64,000 nucleotides of DNA from Sphingomonas sp. Leaf21 (GCF_916858675.1 NZ_CAKASM010000013.1:25121-89120); one strand, 5' to 3'; numbered from the stretch's first letter, positions 8,563 through 17,261 are shown. Notes: generated from the sequence alone by a model not told the origin. Translations and numbers: made by a program.

Positions 8563-9306
8563 TTAAATCCCGGCATACCAGTCATAATCGACATGGTCTT
8601 CCCAGTATCCCCCCTTGCCTAAACCTATGTTGGACAGGCTTGCGACCGCATCGATGCGCATCAGATATTTGGCGTGCTTGTAACCGAGCTGCCGCTCAAC
8701 CCGGAGCCGCAGGGGAGCGCCGTGCCCGACGTCGAGCATCCGCCCGTTCATGCCCCAGGCCAGGATCGTCTGCGGGTGGAAGGCGTCGATCAGGTCGAGC
8801 GACTCGTAATAGGGCTGGCCCCCGTACAGGTCGGCGCAGGTGAAGACGATATAGCGCGCAGCGGTGCTGATATCGGCGGCCTTCAGGATGTTGCCCAGCA
8901 TCGGCCCCATCCATTCGCCGATCGCGCTCCACCCCTCGACACAGTCGTGGCGGGTGATCTGGCGGCGCGCGGGGAACTCGCCGATCTGCCGCAGCGACAG
9001 CGACAGCGGCTTGCCGACCAGCCCGCCGACGTTCAGCCGCCAGTCCTCGAACCGATTGGCGAGCATCGCGGCATATTCGGGGGTGCCGGGATTGCGGGTG
9101 CCGTTGGTGCGGAAATAAGGCGACATCTGGTCGCGTCGATATTCGGGCGCCAGCGCGCCCCGGTCCATCAGCGCGCGTTGCAGCCCTTTTTGCATATCCT
9201 CGCCCGCGAACAGGATCTTGCGCGCGGTCGGCTGCTCGATGATCCTGTCACACCCGGTCAGGAGCAGCCCGGCCCCGCCGGTCAGGATGGTACGACGTCG
9301 GATCAT
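8563..9306 (-). CDS. Molybdopterin-dependent oxidoreductase, sulfite oxidase/MsrP fold, lipoprotein-like
   Basis: A 247-residue protein with a twin-arginine start (MIRRRTILTGGAG) running into a lipobox LLLTGC with Cys19. The molybdenum-coordinating Cys122 lies in RHDCVEGWSAIGEW, the signature block of the sulfite oxidase/YedY fold, and CADLYGGQPYYESLDL and GAPLRLRVERQLGYKHAKY follow as in the family. It is probably exported folded by Tat and anchored to a membrane. Its start overlaps the stop of the upstream cytochrome b gene by four bases, and the cytochrome is the likely electron partner. Similar pairs are annotated as MsrPQ, but this protein is shorter than MsrP and its substrate is unknown. 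Confidence 0.87.
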   Translation of the reverse strand: MIRRRTILTGGAGLLLTGCDRIIEQPTARKILFAGEDMQKGLQRALMDRGALAPEYRRDQMSPYFRTNGTRNPGTPEYAAMLANRFEDWRLNVGGLVGKPLSLSLRQIGEFPARRQITRHDCVEGWSAIGEWMGPMLGNILKAADISTAARYIVFTCADLYGGQPYYESLDLIDAFHPQTILAWGMNGRMLDVGHGAPLRLRVERQLGYKHAKYLMRIDAVASLSNIGLGKGGYWEDHVDYDWYAGI

Positions 9307-10031
9307 TCGGGAACCCTCCAGCGGCCGGTGATCATCGATCGCATTTCGTTGAGCGGGCCAGCCAGGATCACCAGCACCAGATGGACGATAATGAACAGCG
9401 TCAGCAGGGTGGCGGTGATGAAATGGATCGATCGCGCCGACTGCCGCCCGCCCAGCAGTTCCAGCACCCAGGGCCAGGCCGCGTTCATGCCCGGCGACAG
9501 CGCGATGCCGGTCAGGATGGCGAGCGGCAGCGCGACGAACAGCACGAGCACGTAACTCAGCTTCTGGAACAGGTTGTAACGACGCGGATCCCGTTCGTCA
9601 TGGAAGCGGAACGCCAGATGTCGCCGGGCATCCGCCCACATGGCGGCGGGGCGCAGCTCGCGTCCCCGGATGCGCAGGTCGCGCTGGAAATGCCGCGTGA
9701 CCAGCCCGCCGATCATATGGACGAGCAGCCCGAAGCCCAGCACCAGCGCGAAGAACAGGTGCCAGCGTCGCGAGATGGCGAGATTATACTGCGCGGGTAT
9801 CGTGATCCAGCTCGGGAAATGCGGCAGGTTCAACCAGGCCGGGTCGAAATTGGCGCCATAGCGTCCCCAATAGAGCCGGGGATGCGCGTTGGAGATGCCC
9901 AGCCCCGAGCCGAGCAGGATCAGCACCGCGACCGCATTGACCCAGTGCCAGACCCGCGTCACCAGTCCATGGCGGCGAATGACCGTCGCCGCCGGGGGTC
10001 TTTGCGGCTCCTGCGGCGTTGGCGCTTCCAT
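9303..10031 (-). CDS. Cytochrome b, Ni/Fe-hydrogenase/cytochrome b561 type
   Basis: A 242-residue di-haem membrane protein. The start at 10031 is chosen for the AAGGGAGA ribosome binding site and because the protein then begins just before the first haem region. Four to five membrane segments are visible. His residues suited to haem ligation occur in RVWHWVNAVAVL, WHLFFALVLGFGLLVHMI, and RSIHFITATLLTLFIIVHLV. It is translationally coupled to the molybdopterin lipoprotein and probably passes electrons between the quinone pool and that protein. It is not the MsrQ (ferric reductase-like) family, so the pair differs from standard MsrPQ. Confidence 0.87.
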   Translation of the reverse strand: MEAPTPQEPQRPPAATVIRRHGLVTRVWHWVNAVAVLILLGSGLGISNAHPRLYWGRYGANFDPAWLNLPHFPSWITIPAQYNLAISRRWHLFFALVLGFGLLVHMIGGLVTRHFQRDLRIRGRELRPAAMWADARRHLAFRFHDERDPRRYNLFQKLSYVLVLFVALPLAILTGIALSPGMNAAWPWVLELLGGRQSARSIHFITATLLTLFIIVHLVLVILAGPLNEMRSMITGRWRVPE

Positions 10032-10058
10032 CCATTCTCCCTTTCGGTGATCCACGGC

Positions 10059-10679
10059 ATGATCCAGAACTGGCACTTCTACGAACCCGTCAACGGCCAT
10101 GGCCTGGCGCATGATCCCTTGAACGCGATCGTCGCGCCCCGGCCGATCGGCTGGATCGGCAGCCGGTCGGCGAAGGGCGTCAACAATCTGGCACCTTACA
10201 GCTTTTTCAACGTCTTCAACTACCGCCCACCGCTGATCGGCTTTTCGTCGCAGGGGTGGAAGGACTCGGTCGCCAATATCGCCGAGACCAAGGTCTTCAC
10301 CTGGAACCTCGCCACGGTCGCGCTTGCCGAAGCGATGAACGCCAGCGCCGCCGGGGTGGCGGCGGAGGTCGACGAGTTCGCGCTGTCCGGAATGACCGCC
10401 GAGGACGGGCGGCTGGTCCCCGCACCGCGAGTCGCCGACAGTCCGGTCTCGTTCGAATGTCGCCTGACCCAGTTGATCCGGCTGGAGACCAAGGAGGGCC
10501 GCGCGCTCGATCAGTGGCTGGTCATCGGCGAGGCGGTCGGCATCCATATCGACGCCGCGATGATCGAGGACGGCATCTATCAGACCGCCCGCGCCCGCCC
10601 GATCCTGCGGGGCGGCGGGCCGGTCGACTATTTCGAGGTGACCGAGGCCGCGCGTTTCGAGATGCGGCGGCCGGGATAG
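10059..10679 (+). CDS. Flavin reductase family protein (FMN-binding split barrel)
   Basis: A 206-residue protein of the DIM6/NTAB flavin reductase-like type. NAIVAPRPIGWIGSRSAKG (about residues 22 to 40), NLAPYSFFNVFNYRPPLIGF and KVFTWNLAT form the conserved FMN-binding blocks; VIGEAVGIHID lies in the C-terminal barrel. The ATG at 10059 has GGTGA nine bases upstream. Only 27 bases separate this start from the divergent cytochrome b start, so each gene's promoter must overlap the other gene. The physiological substrate is not predictable. Confidence 0.88.
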   Translation: MIQNWHFYEPVNGHGLAHDPLNAIVAPRPIGWIGSRSAKGVNNLAPYSFFNVFNYRPPLIGFSSQGWKDSVANIAETKVFTWNLATVALAEAMNASAAGVAAEVDEFALSGMTAEDGRLVPAPRVADSPVSFECRLTQLIRLETKEGRALDQWLVIGEAVGIHIDAAMIEDGIYQTARARPILRGGGPVDYFEVTEAARFEMRRPG

Positions 10680-10709
10680 CGGCCGTTCGGCCGCGGTCGG
10701 ACCGCCTCG

Positions 10710-11468
10710 TTACATATAGCCCCGCCAGAAGAACACCGCCGTCGTCACCGTCGTCAGCATCAGCGTCCAGCCCCGGATCAGCCCGGCGGGAAGCTTGCGG
10801 CCGATCAGCGCGCCGCTCCACCCGCCCAGCACGCCGCCCGCCAGCATCGGCAGGCACTGCGCCCAGGCGACCATGCCGGTCAGGATGAAGACGAGCGTCG
10901 CCGCCGCATTGGCGGTCGCCAGCATCAGGGTGCGCGGCGCGGCGAGCTGCGCGGGGTCGCGCCCCGACAACAGACCCCAGGCGGCGGTCAGCATCATGCC
11001 GATGCCGCCGCCGAAATAGCCGCCATAGATGCCCAGCACCGCCTGCGCTCCCATCAGCGCGCGCGGGCCCGGGGTCGCGATCCGTGCGAGCCAGTCCGAC
11101 GCACGCCGCCCGCCCGCGATCGCCAGCGTCGCGGTCAGCAGCAGCCAGGGCACGATAAGGTCGAATGCACGCGGCGGGGTCAGGAACAGCAGGATGCTGC
11201 CCAGCAGGGCGAAGACGAAGGTCAGCGCGGCCATGCGTCGCATCGTCACCCCCATCACCGGCTCCAGGCCGTGGCGATAGGCGAAGGCGCTCGCCATCGC
11301 CGCGGGCTGGAGCGCGACGTTGGAGGTGGCGTTGGCGATGGTCGAGGGCAGGCCGAGCGCGATCAGCGTCGGCATGGTCGAGAAACTGCCCCCGCCCGCC
11401 AGCGCGTTCATCGCGCCGCCGAGGAATCCGCCGGCGGCGGCGAGGGCGAGGAAGGGCCAGTCGATCAT
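10710..11468 (-). CDS. Sulfite exporter TauE/SafE (TSUP) family transporter
   Basis: A 252-residue membrane protein with seven to eight hydrophobic segments. The N-terminal GGFLGGAMNALAGGGSFSTM is the first TSUP repeat motif, and IYGGYFGGGIGMMLTAAWG is the second, as expected for the duplicated TSUP fold. Such proteins move sulfite, sulfoacetate or other small organic acids; specificity is unknown. It converges on the flavin reductase gene and is separated from rlmN by an inverted pair of palindromic repeats. Confidence 0.88.
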   Translation of the reverse strand: MIDWPFLALAAAGGFLGGAMNALAGGGSFSTMPTLIALGLPSTIANATSNVALQPAAMASAFAYRHGLEPVMGVTMRRMAALTFVFALLGSILLFLTPPRAFDLIVPWLLLTATLAIAGGRRASDWLARIATPGPRALMGAQAVLGIYGGYFGGGIGMMLTAAWGLLSGRDPAQLAAPRTLMLATANAAATLVFILTGMVAWAQCLPMLAGGVLGGWSGALIGRKLPAGLIRGWTLMLTTVTTAVFFWRGYM

Positions 11469-11499
11469 CGGGGGTTCCGTGCCTCAGGGGGACGGGCTT

Positions 11500-11552
11500 G
11501 CCCCTCCACCATCCTTCGGATGGTCCCCCTCCCCATCGGAGATGGGGAGGAA
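11500..11552 (+). repeat. Palindromic repeat, family A, forward copy
   Basis: The unit starts with GCCCCTCCACC, has a variable hairpin centred on CTTCG, then GGTCCCCCTCCCC, a short spacer and GGGGAGGA. Two hairpins are therefore possible in each unit. The same unit is found at 11569, 16141, 27803, 27876, 33585 and 33979. This copy pairs with an opposite copy 16 bp away, so the two would form one long cruciform. Confidence 0.8.
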
Positions 11553-11568
11553 TAGGGTGCCGCTCAAA

Positions 11569-11627
11569 TCCTCCCCATCTCCGATGGGGAGGGGGACCGC
11601 CGGGCGTCAGCCCGGTGGTGGAGGGGC
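11569..11627 (-). repeat. Palindromic repeat, family A, reverse copy
   Basis: This is the opposite-orientation partner of the copy at 11500: TCCTCCCC, spacer, GGGGAGGGGGACC, a variable GC-rich hairpin and GGTGGAGGGGC. It ends one base before the last codon of rlmN, so it also lies in the 3' untranslated region of rlmN and could act as a bidirectional transcription barrier. Confidence 0.8.
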
Positions 11628-11628
11628 T

Positions 11629-12837
11629 TCACCCCAGGGCCGCGAACTTTTCTTCCGCCTCGCGGTCCAACTGCGCCCGGCTCCTCTTCTCGGCCGCCGT
11701 CTTCAATTGACCGCAGGCCGCATCGATGTCGCGCCCGCGCGGGGTGCGGACCGGCGCGGAGATGCCGCCCTCGAACACGATATCGGAGAAGCGGCGGATC
11801 CGCTCCGGCGTCGAGCATTCGTAATCCGCGCCGGGCCAGGGGTTGAACGGGATCAGGTTCACCTTGGCGGGCAGGTCGTACTGGCGCAGCAGCCGGACCA
11901 GCTCGTGCGCATCGGCGTCCGAGTCGTTCTTGTCCTTCAGCATCACATATTCGAAGGTGATGCGCCGGGCATTATTGGCACCCGGATAGTCCGCGCACGC
12001 CTGAAGCAGTTCTTCGATGCCGTATTTCTTGTTGAGCGGGACCAGCTCGTCACGCACGTCCTTGGTCACGGCGTGGAGCGAGACCGCCAGGTTCACCCCG
12101 ATCTCCGCGCCCGCGCGCGCCATCATCGGGACGACACCGCTGGTCGACAGGGTGATGCGCCGCTTGGACAAGGCCAGGCCGTCGCCGTCCATCACCAGCT
12201 TCAGCGCGTCGCGCACCGCATCGAAGTTATAGAGCGGCTCGCCCATGCCCATCATGACGATGTTGGTCAGCATCCGCCCCTCGGGCTGGCTGGGCCATTC
12301 GCCGAGCGAATCGCGCGCCAGCATGACCTGCCCGACGATCTCGCCCGCGGTCAGGTTGCGGACGAGTCGCATCGTACCGGTATGGCAGAAGCGGCAGTTG
12401 AGCGTGCAGCCCACCTGGCTCGACACGCACAACGTCCCCCGATCGGCATCGGGAATGAAGACCATCTCGTAATCCTGGCCGTCGGGCGAGCGGAGCAGCC
12501 ATTTGCGCGTGCCGTCGCTGGACACCTGCGCCTCGACCACGTCGGGACGGCCGATGACGAAGCGTTCCTCCAGCCAGGGATGCTGCGCCTTGGCGATGTC
12601 GGTCATGTCGGCGAAGCGCGTGGCGCCGCGATTGTAGAGCCAGTGCCAGATCTGCTTGGAGCGCAGCTTGGCCTGCTTCACTTCCATGCCCGCGGACAGC
12701 AGCGCCTCGCGCAACTGGTCCTTGGTCAGGCCGATCAGGTCGACACGCCCATCGGGGCGCGGCTGGACACCGCGCGGCACGGGCACGGGATCGATGTGCC
12801 CGGGGATGGGCATGGGGGCGGCCGATACTGTCTGCAT
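11629..12837 (-). CDS. rlmN: Dual-specificity 23S rRNA/tRNA adenine-C2 methyltransferase RlmN
   Basis: A 402-residue radical-SAM enzyme that methylates A2503 of 23S rRNA and A37 of some tRNAs. The iron-sulfur cluster motif C-x3-C-x2-C appears as [14 protein letters not shown] near residue 145, preceded by TLCVSSQ, which holds an additional conserved Cys. [13 protein letters not shown] and TLSTSGVVP are further family blocks. The methyl-carrying Cys near the C-terminus is in [11 protein letters not shown]. The ATG at 12837 is preferred to a GTG at 12873, because MQTVSAAP followed by [11 protein letters not shown] matches the usual alphaproteobacterial N-terminus. Confidence 0.95.
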   Translation of the reverse strand: MQTVSAAPMPIPGHIDPVPVPRGVQPRPDGRVDLIGLTKDQLREALLSAGMEVKQAKLRSKQIWHWLYNRGATRFADMTDIAKAQHPWLEERFVIGRPDVVEAQVSSDGTRKWLLRSPDGQDYEMVFIPDADRGTLCVSSQVGCTLNCRFCHTGTMRLVRNLTAGEIVGQVMLARDSLGEWPSQPEGRMLTNIVMMGMGEPLYNFDAVRDALKLVMDGDGLALSKRRITLSTSGVVPMMARAGAEIGVNLAVSLHAVTKDVRDELVPLNKKYGIEELLQACADYPGANNARRITFEYVMLKDKNDSDADAHELVRLLRQYDLPAKVNLIPFNPWPGADYECSTPERIRRFSDIVFEGGISAPVRTPRGRDIDAACGQLKTAAEKRSRAQLDREAEEKFAALG

Positions 12838-12885
12838 GGGGCGCCCATAGCGTAAAATCGCGAGGATTTCCACAGCGGCGATTCA

Positions 12886-12914
12886 TCCTCCCCGGTACGG
12901 GGAGGTGGCAGGTC
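12886..12914 (+). repeat. Partial palindromic repeat, family B
   Basis: TCCTCCCC-GGTA-CGGGGAGG followed by TGGCAGG matches the first half of the family B unit seen at 16063. It lies between rlmN and the stop codon of the exported protein gene and is a hairpin likely to act as a terminator for that gene. Confidence 0.6.
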
Positions 12915-13380
12915 AGCCGACACACGCCAGGGTCGCCGCATCGATCGCCGCCGCCGCGCCCGCAAGCGCATAGGTGTCGGCGAAGGGGCGGCGACGGGTG
13001 TCGACGGCCGAGACGCTCATGCTCCGGCCCGAGCGCATCGCGGCGACCAGCGCATGGTCGGTCGCGGCATCGGGCGCCCATACATCGCGGTCGCCCCCCA
13101 CCAGCGGAAAGCGGCGCTCGCCGATCGCCAGCGTCACCGGCGCGGCACGGTCGCGGGCGATACTGAGGTGCAGATGGAAGGATTCGCGCAGGCGGCGCGC
13201 GGGCCAGGTGCCGACGGTGGCGAACCCGTCCGGGCGTCCGTTCGCGAGCACCGGCCTGGCGATGGCGTAGCAGCGATCGGGATCGCGGAACGCGCCCCAG
13301 CCCTTGTAGATGCCGATCGACTCACGCGCGATCACGGGCGCGGCCATGAGCGCCAGCAACAGCGAGAGCCGCCGCCTCAC
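12913..13380 (-). CDS. Exported protein, invasion-associated locus B (IalB)-like
   Basis: A 155-residue protein that begins with a signal peptide (VRRRLSLLLALMAAPVIA, then RES). The core reads IGIYKGWGAFRDPDRCYAIA, which resembles IalB-type proteins that start their mature domain with a W-x-A-F/C-x-D-x-x-R-C-Y pattern. Another conserved-looking stretch is AAPVTLAIGERRFPLVGG. The GTG at 13380 is chosen because it overlaps the stop of the upstream phosphatase gene (GTGA); an ATG 30 bases upstream is the alternative. Molecular function is unknown. Confidence 0.65.
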   Translation of the reverse strand: MRRRLSLLLALMAAPVIARESIGIYKGWGAFRDPDRCYAIARPVLANGRPDGFATVGTWPARRLRESFHLHLSIARDRAAPVTLAIGERRFPLVGGDRDVWAPDAATDHALVAAMRSGRSMSVSAVDTRRRPFADTYALAGAAAAIDAATLACVG

Positions 13381-14036
13381 GCGACCGCCCGGTGGACCAG
13401 CGTCTCGCATCCGCCCTCGATCATCACGATCGACCCCTGCGGCAGGCGTTCAGCGACCGGCACGCCGCACAGCGCATCGTCCGCCAGCCCCAGCATCAGC
13501 CCGCGCAACACCCGGCTCGACAGGCCATGCATCAGGATCAGCCGGTCGCCGTCATGGTCATGCGTATCCGCCAGCCACGCGGCCAATCGCCCGGCCATCG
13601 CCGCATAGCCTTCGCCATCTGGCGCGCCGACCGCCATGCCGTGCGGGTGGACGATCGGGCCATGAATCGCGGCAAGCTCGGCGAAATCCCGCCCGCCCCA
13701 GCTTCCGAAGCCCAGTTCGATCAGCCGCATGTCCTGATGCGTGGCATGCCAGTCGAGCCCCAGATGCTCGGCGATCACCGCCAGTGTCTGGAGCGCCCGA
13801 CCGGTGGGGGACGACCACAGGGTCAGCGCTGGCGCCGCGCCGAGCCCGTCGCGCAGAATCTGTCCCAGCGCCTCGGCCTGCGCGAAGCCGCGCCGGGTCA
13901 GCGGCGTGTGAAGCTCGGCCCGATTCCCCTGGATCCGGCCGATCCGGTTGAACACGGTCTCGCCATGCCGGGCGATGAAGTCGCGGCCCCGACGCGGATT
14001 TGCGATGCGCGGGGGCAGGGTATCGGGCGTCGGCAT
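13377..14036 (-). CDS. Histidine phosphatase family protein (PGAM-like)
   Basis: A 219-residue protein of the phosphoglycerate-mutase-like superfamily. The catalytic RHG motif is IARHGETVFN with His24. TLWSSPTGRALQTL is the second conserved Arg block, and the second catalytic His is in LILMHGLSSRVLRG. The long N-terminal lead before the RHG motif (about 20 residues) is unusual but contains no signal peptide. The substrate is not predictable from sequence. It is followed, with a four-base overlap, by the IalB-like gene. Confidence 0.87.
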   Translation of the reverse strand: MPTPDTLPPRIANPRRGRDFIARHGETVFNRIGRIQGNRAELHTPLTRRGFAQAEALGQILRDGLGAAPALTLWSSPTGRALQTLAVIAEHLGLDWHATHQDMRLIELGFGSWGGRDFAELAAIHGPIVHPHGMAVGAPDGEGYAAMAGRLAAWLADTHDHDGDRLILMHGLSSRVLRGLMLGLADDALCGVPVAERLPQGSIVMIEGGCETLVHRAVA

Positions 14037-14175
14037 GGGCGGACCCTGTCGCGGCTGTTGCCCGGATGCAACGCTTTTTCCTGTTTAGCTGAGGTTCATG
14101 CAACGGCCGGGCTTTCCCGCCATTGAGCCCCTGACCGCCAACGTAACGGCGGCCTGTACAGTAACGGAGTAGTTT

Positions 14176-14790
14176 ATGCGTAAGCTCATGCTCGCCGCCC
14201 TGGCGACCTCGGCCGCTCTCGCCGCCGCGGCCCCCGCCGCCGCCCAGACGACCACGGGCCAGCCCTTCACGGGTTTCCGCGTCGAGGGCCTGATCGGCTA
14301 TGACAGCCTCAACGACCGCCAGGGCCAGGACGGCAGTTCGAGCGACGGCGTGCTCTACGGCGCGGGTATCGGATACGACATTCCGATGGGCCCGGTCATC
14401 GTCGGTGCCGAAGGCGAGATCACCGGCTCCAGCGCCGACACGCGCAGCAACGGTATCCGCGTGCCCGGCGACGAATTCCGCCTCAAGGCTGGCCGTGACC
14501 TCTATGCCGGTGCGCGCGTCGGCTATGTCATCTCGCCGGTCGCGATGGCCTATCTGAAGGCGGGCTACACCAACGCCAAGTTCGATGCGCGCTATACCAC
14601 GGCGGGCGTCACCAACTCGAACGACCAGGAAGTCGGCGGCTATCGCCTGGGTGCGGGTCTGGAATATGCGATCAGCCCCAACACCTTCGTAAAGGGCGAA
14701 TATCGTTATTCGCACTATGACGAACTCGATGGCGTCGGCATCAACCCGAACCGGCATCAGTTGCTCGCCGGGCTGGGCCTGCGTTTCTGA
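14176..14790 (+). CDS. Outer-membrane beta-barrel protein (opacity/OmpA-barrel-like)
   Basis: A 204-residue protein with a clear signal peptide (MRKLMLAALATSAALAAAAP, cleavage after AAAQ). The mature part has alternating amphipathic strands such as RVEGLIGYDSL, YGAGIGYDIPM, DLYAGARVGYVI, AYLKAGYTN, YRLGAGLEYAI and VKGEYRYSHY, and ends with LLAGLGLRF. A terminal Phe is the BAM recognition signal. This fits an eight-stranded barrel of the opacity family, common and abundant in sphingomonads. A CGGAG ribosome binding site precedes the ATG. A terminator-like hairpin follows. Confidence 0.9.
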   Translation: MRKLMLAALATSAALAAAAPAAAQTTTGQPFTGFRVEGLIGYDSLNDRQGQDGSSSDGVLYGAGIGYDIPMGPVIVGAEGEITGSSADTRSNGIRVPGDEFRLKAGRDLYAGARVGYVISPVAMAYLKAGYTNAKFDARYTTAGVTNSNDQEVGGYRLGAGLEYAISPNTFVKGEYRYSHYDELDGVGINPNRHQLLAGLGLRF

Positions 14791-14838
14791 GCCGGAATTC
14801 TTTTCCACATTAACGGTGGTTTTACTACCAGTGATGGA

Positions 14839-14863
14839 GGGGTCGAAGCCTTGCTTCGGCCCC
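14839..14863 (+). terminator. Terminator-like hairpin after the barrel protein gene
   Basis: GGGGTCGAAGC pairs with GCTTCGGCCCC across a three-base loop (CTT), an 11-bp stem with one G-T wobble. The following TTCTT is only weakly U-rich. It lies 50 bp after the barrel gene and before dnaN. Confidence 0.6.
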
Positions 14864-14941
14864 TTCTTGGCGGGTAGGAACCAAGGCCATTTATCACTAG
14901 CGGACTCGGACCATGCGGTCGTTCCGGCGGGGGATCAGGAA

Positions 14942-16057
14942 ATGAAGGCGACGATCGAACGCGCAACGCTGCTCAAGGGTTTGAGCCATGTCCAGTCGGT
15001 GGTGGAGCGGCGGAACACGATTCCGATCCTGTCCAACGTGCTGCTGGAGGCGACGGCCGAGGGCCAGTTGCGGATGATGGCGACCGATCTGGACTTGCAG
15101 ATCAACGACAGCGTGATGGCCGCGGTCGACCAGCCGGGTTCGACCACCGTGTCGGCGCACACCCTGTTCGACATCGCGCGCAAGCTGCCCGAGGGCGCGC
15201 AGGTCCAGCTGACCGCCGCCGAGGGGCGGATGACGATCGTCGCCGGGCGCGCGCGCTTCTCGCTCGGCACGCTGCCGCGCGACGACTTCCCGGTGATCGC
15301 CGAGGGCGAGCTGCCGACCCAGTTCGAGCTGCCGGTGGAACTGCTCAAGCAGATCATCGACAAGACGCGCTTCGCCATCTCGACCGAAGAGACGCGCTAT
15401 TATCTGAACGGCATCTTCCTGCACGTCGCCGAGGAAAATGGCGCGCCCGTGCTGAAGGCCGCCGCGACCGACGGCCACCGCCTGGCGCGCGTCACGATCG
15501 AACGCCCCAGCGGTGCCGAGGGGATGCCCGACGTGATCGTGCCGCGTAAGTGCGTGGCCGAGCTGCGCAAGCTGCTCGACGAGGTGGACGGTTCGGTCGG
15601 CGTGTCGCTGTCGGGCACCAAGATCCGCTTCGACCTGGGCCAGGCGATCCTGACGTCGAAGCTGATCGACGGCACCTTCCCCGATTACAGCCGCGTCATC
15701 CCGACCGCGAACGACAAGATCCTGAAGCTGGACCCCAAGGCGTTCATGCAGGGCGTCGATCGCGTGTCGACCATCGCGACCGAGAAGACCCGCGCGGTCA
15801 AGATGGCGCTCGACCGCGACAGGATCACCCTGTCGGTCAGCAGCCCGGAAAACGGCACCGCGTCGGAAGAGGTCCCCGGCGAATATACGTCGCTCGGCTT
15901 CGAGATCGGGTTCAACAGCCGCTATCTGCTCGACATCCTGGCGCAGATCGACAGCGACCTGGTGGAAGTCCACCTCGCCGATGCCGCGGCGCCGACCCTC
16001 ATCCGCGAGAACGACAAGGCGCCCGCGCTGTACGTTCTGATGCCGATGCGGGTCTGA
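14942..16057 (+). CDS. dnaN: DNA polymerase III beta subunit (sliding clamp)
   Basis: A 371-residue sliding clamp with three similar domains. The N-terminus MKATIERATLLKGLSHVQSV, the segment RRNTIPILSNVLLEA, the central LLKQIIDKTRFAISTEETRY with YLNGI, and the C-terminal APALYVLMPMRV are the standard alphaproteobacterial DnaN features. The open frame extends upstream, but ATG 14942 gives the canonical N-terminus. It lies upstream of recF, as in many bacteria, but dnaA is not adjacent. The gap to recF is filled with palindromic repeats. Confidence 0.97.
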   Translation: MKATIERATLLKGLSHVQSVVERRNTIPILSNVLLEATAEGQLRMMATDLDLQINDSVMAAVDQPGSTTVSAHTLFDIARKLPEGAQVQLTAAEGRMTIVAGRARFSLGTLPRDDFPVIAEGELPTQFELPVELLKQIIDKTRFAISTEETRYYLNGIFLHVAEENGAPVLKAAATDGHRLARVTIERPSGAEGMPDVIVPRKCVAELRKLLDEVDGSVGVSLSGTKIRFDLGQAILTSKLIDGTFPDYSRVIPTANDKILKLDPKAFMQGVDRVSTIATEKTRAVKMALDRDRITLSVSSPENGTASEEVPGEYTSLGFEIGFNSRYLLDILAQIDSDLVEVHLADAAAPTLIRENDKAPALYVLMPMRV

Positions 16058-16062
16058 TGTAA

Positions 16063-16110
16063 TCCTCCCCGGTACGGGGAGGTGGCAGGCCGAAGGCCTG
16101 ACGGAGGGGG
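16063..16110 (+). repeat. Palindromic repeat, family B, forward copy
   Basis: The unit is TCCTCCCC-GGTA-CGGGGAGG, then TGGCAGG, a short CCGAAGG hairpin and CCTGACGGAGGGGG. An opposite copy is at 43926-43970 and a partial copy at 12886. It directly follows the dnaN stop. Confidence 0.75.
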
Positions 16111-16140
16111 GCTTCCGCAAAGGACATGCCTAGCGGCCAT

Positions 16141-16190
16141 CCCCCTCCACCACCGCTTCGCGGTGGTCCCCCTCCCCGTGCCGGGGAGGA
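16141..16190 (+). repeat. Palindromic repeat, family A, forward copy
   Basis: CCCCCTCCACCACCGCTTCG, GGTGGTCCCCCTCCCC and GGGGAGGA reproduce the family A unit. With the family B copy at 16063 it fills the dnaN-recF gap and ends 18 bp before the recF start. It may attenuate transcription from dnaN into recF. Confidence 0.8.
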
Positions 16191-16208
16191 TGCTCTAAGG
16201 CGGATGTA

Positions 16209-17252
16209 ATGCTCACCCGCCTGATCCTTACCGATTTCCGCAACCATGCCGATCTTGCGCTCCTGCCCAGCGCGGGGTTCGTCGTGCTGACCGGCGAGAA
16301 TGGCGCGGGCAAGACCAACGTGCTGGAGGCGGTGTCGCTGCTAGCCCCCGGCCGGGGGCTTCGCCGTGCCGCGCTGTCGGCGATGGCGCGGCAGGGCGGC
16401 AAGGGCGGGTTCGGGGTCGCGGCGACGATCGACGGCGATGTCGAGATCGCGACCGGCGCGCTGCCTTCGGCGCCCGAGCGCCGCGTGGTGCGGGTTCAGG
16501 GGGCGGCCACGAGCGCCAATGCGCTCGCCGACTGGCTGTCGGTGCTGTGGCTCACCCCGGCGATGGACCGGCTGTTCGTCGAGCCAGCGTCGGAGCGGCG
16601 GCGCTTTCTCGACCGGTTGGTGCTGGCGCTGGCCCCGGCCCATGGGATGCACGCGACCCGCTATGATGCCGCGATGCGCGAGCGGAACCGGTTGTTGGCG
16701 AGCGATGGGCCGGTCGATCCCGACTGGCTGACCGCGCTGGAGGCCCGGATGGTCGAGCATGGCGCGGCGGTCGATGCCGCGCGGGTCGCAGGCGTCGCGG
16801 CGCTCGACCAGCGGCTGGCGGACGTGCCCGACAGCGTCTTCGCGCGTGCGTCGCTGGCGCTGGAAGGAGAGGCGGTGGACCCGCCCGCCTTCGCGCATGC
16901 GCTGGCGATGGGGCGGCGGCGCGATGCGGCGGCGGGGCGGACGCTGGTCGGACCGCATCGCGCCGACCTGATCGTCACCCATGTCGCCAAGGGGCAGGCG
17001 GCGGCGCTCTGTTCGACCGGCGAGCAAAAGGCGTTGCTGCTGGGCATCGTGCTGGCCCATGCCGATCTGGTGACGGAGCGGCGCGGCGTGGCGCCGGTGC
17101 TGCTGCTGGACGAGGTGGCCGCGCATCTCGACCCCTCCCGCCGCGCCGCGCTGTTCGAGCGGCTGGCGGGGCGGGGGCAGGTGTGGATGACGGGGACCGA
17201 GCCTGCGCTGTTCACCGACGTGCCGGGCGAGGCGACGCGGCTGGCGTTTTAG
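16209..17252 (+). CDS. recF: DNA replication/repair protein RecF
   Basis: A 347-residue SMC-like ATPase of recombinational gap repair. Walker A is [16 protein letters not shown] (about residues 28 to 43), the preceding [14 protein letters not shown] is the RecF N-terminal signature, the ABC-type signature region is [19 protein letters not shown], and Walker B is [29 protein letters not shown] is also a RecF hallmark. Length is slightly shorter than E. coli RecF (357). It sits between dnaN and gyrB in the usual order. Confidence 0.96.
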   Translation: MLTRLILTDFRNHADLALLPSAGFVVLTGENGAGKTNVLEAVSLLAPGRGLRRAALSAMARQGGKGGFGVAATIDGDVEIATGALPSAPERRVVRVQGAATSANALADWLSVLWLTPAMDRLFVEPASERRRFLDRLVLALAPAHGMHATRYDAAMRERNRLLASDGPVDPDWLTALEARMVEHGAAVDAARVAGVAALDQRLADVPDSVFARASLALEGEAVDPPAFAHALAMGRRRDAAAGRTLVGPHRADLIVTHVAKGQAAALCSTGEQKALLLGIVLAHADLVTERRGVAPVLLLDEVAAHLDPSRRAALFERLAGRGQVWMTGTEPALFTDVPGEATRLAF

Positions 17253-17261
17253 TTGGCCCCC

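Noticed and set aside
9381..10058. Upstream extension of the flavin reductase frame across the cytochrome b gene
   Set aside because: The extension is antisense to a convincing membrane cytochrome and has no homology; ATG 10059 matches the family start.
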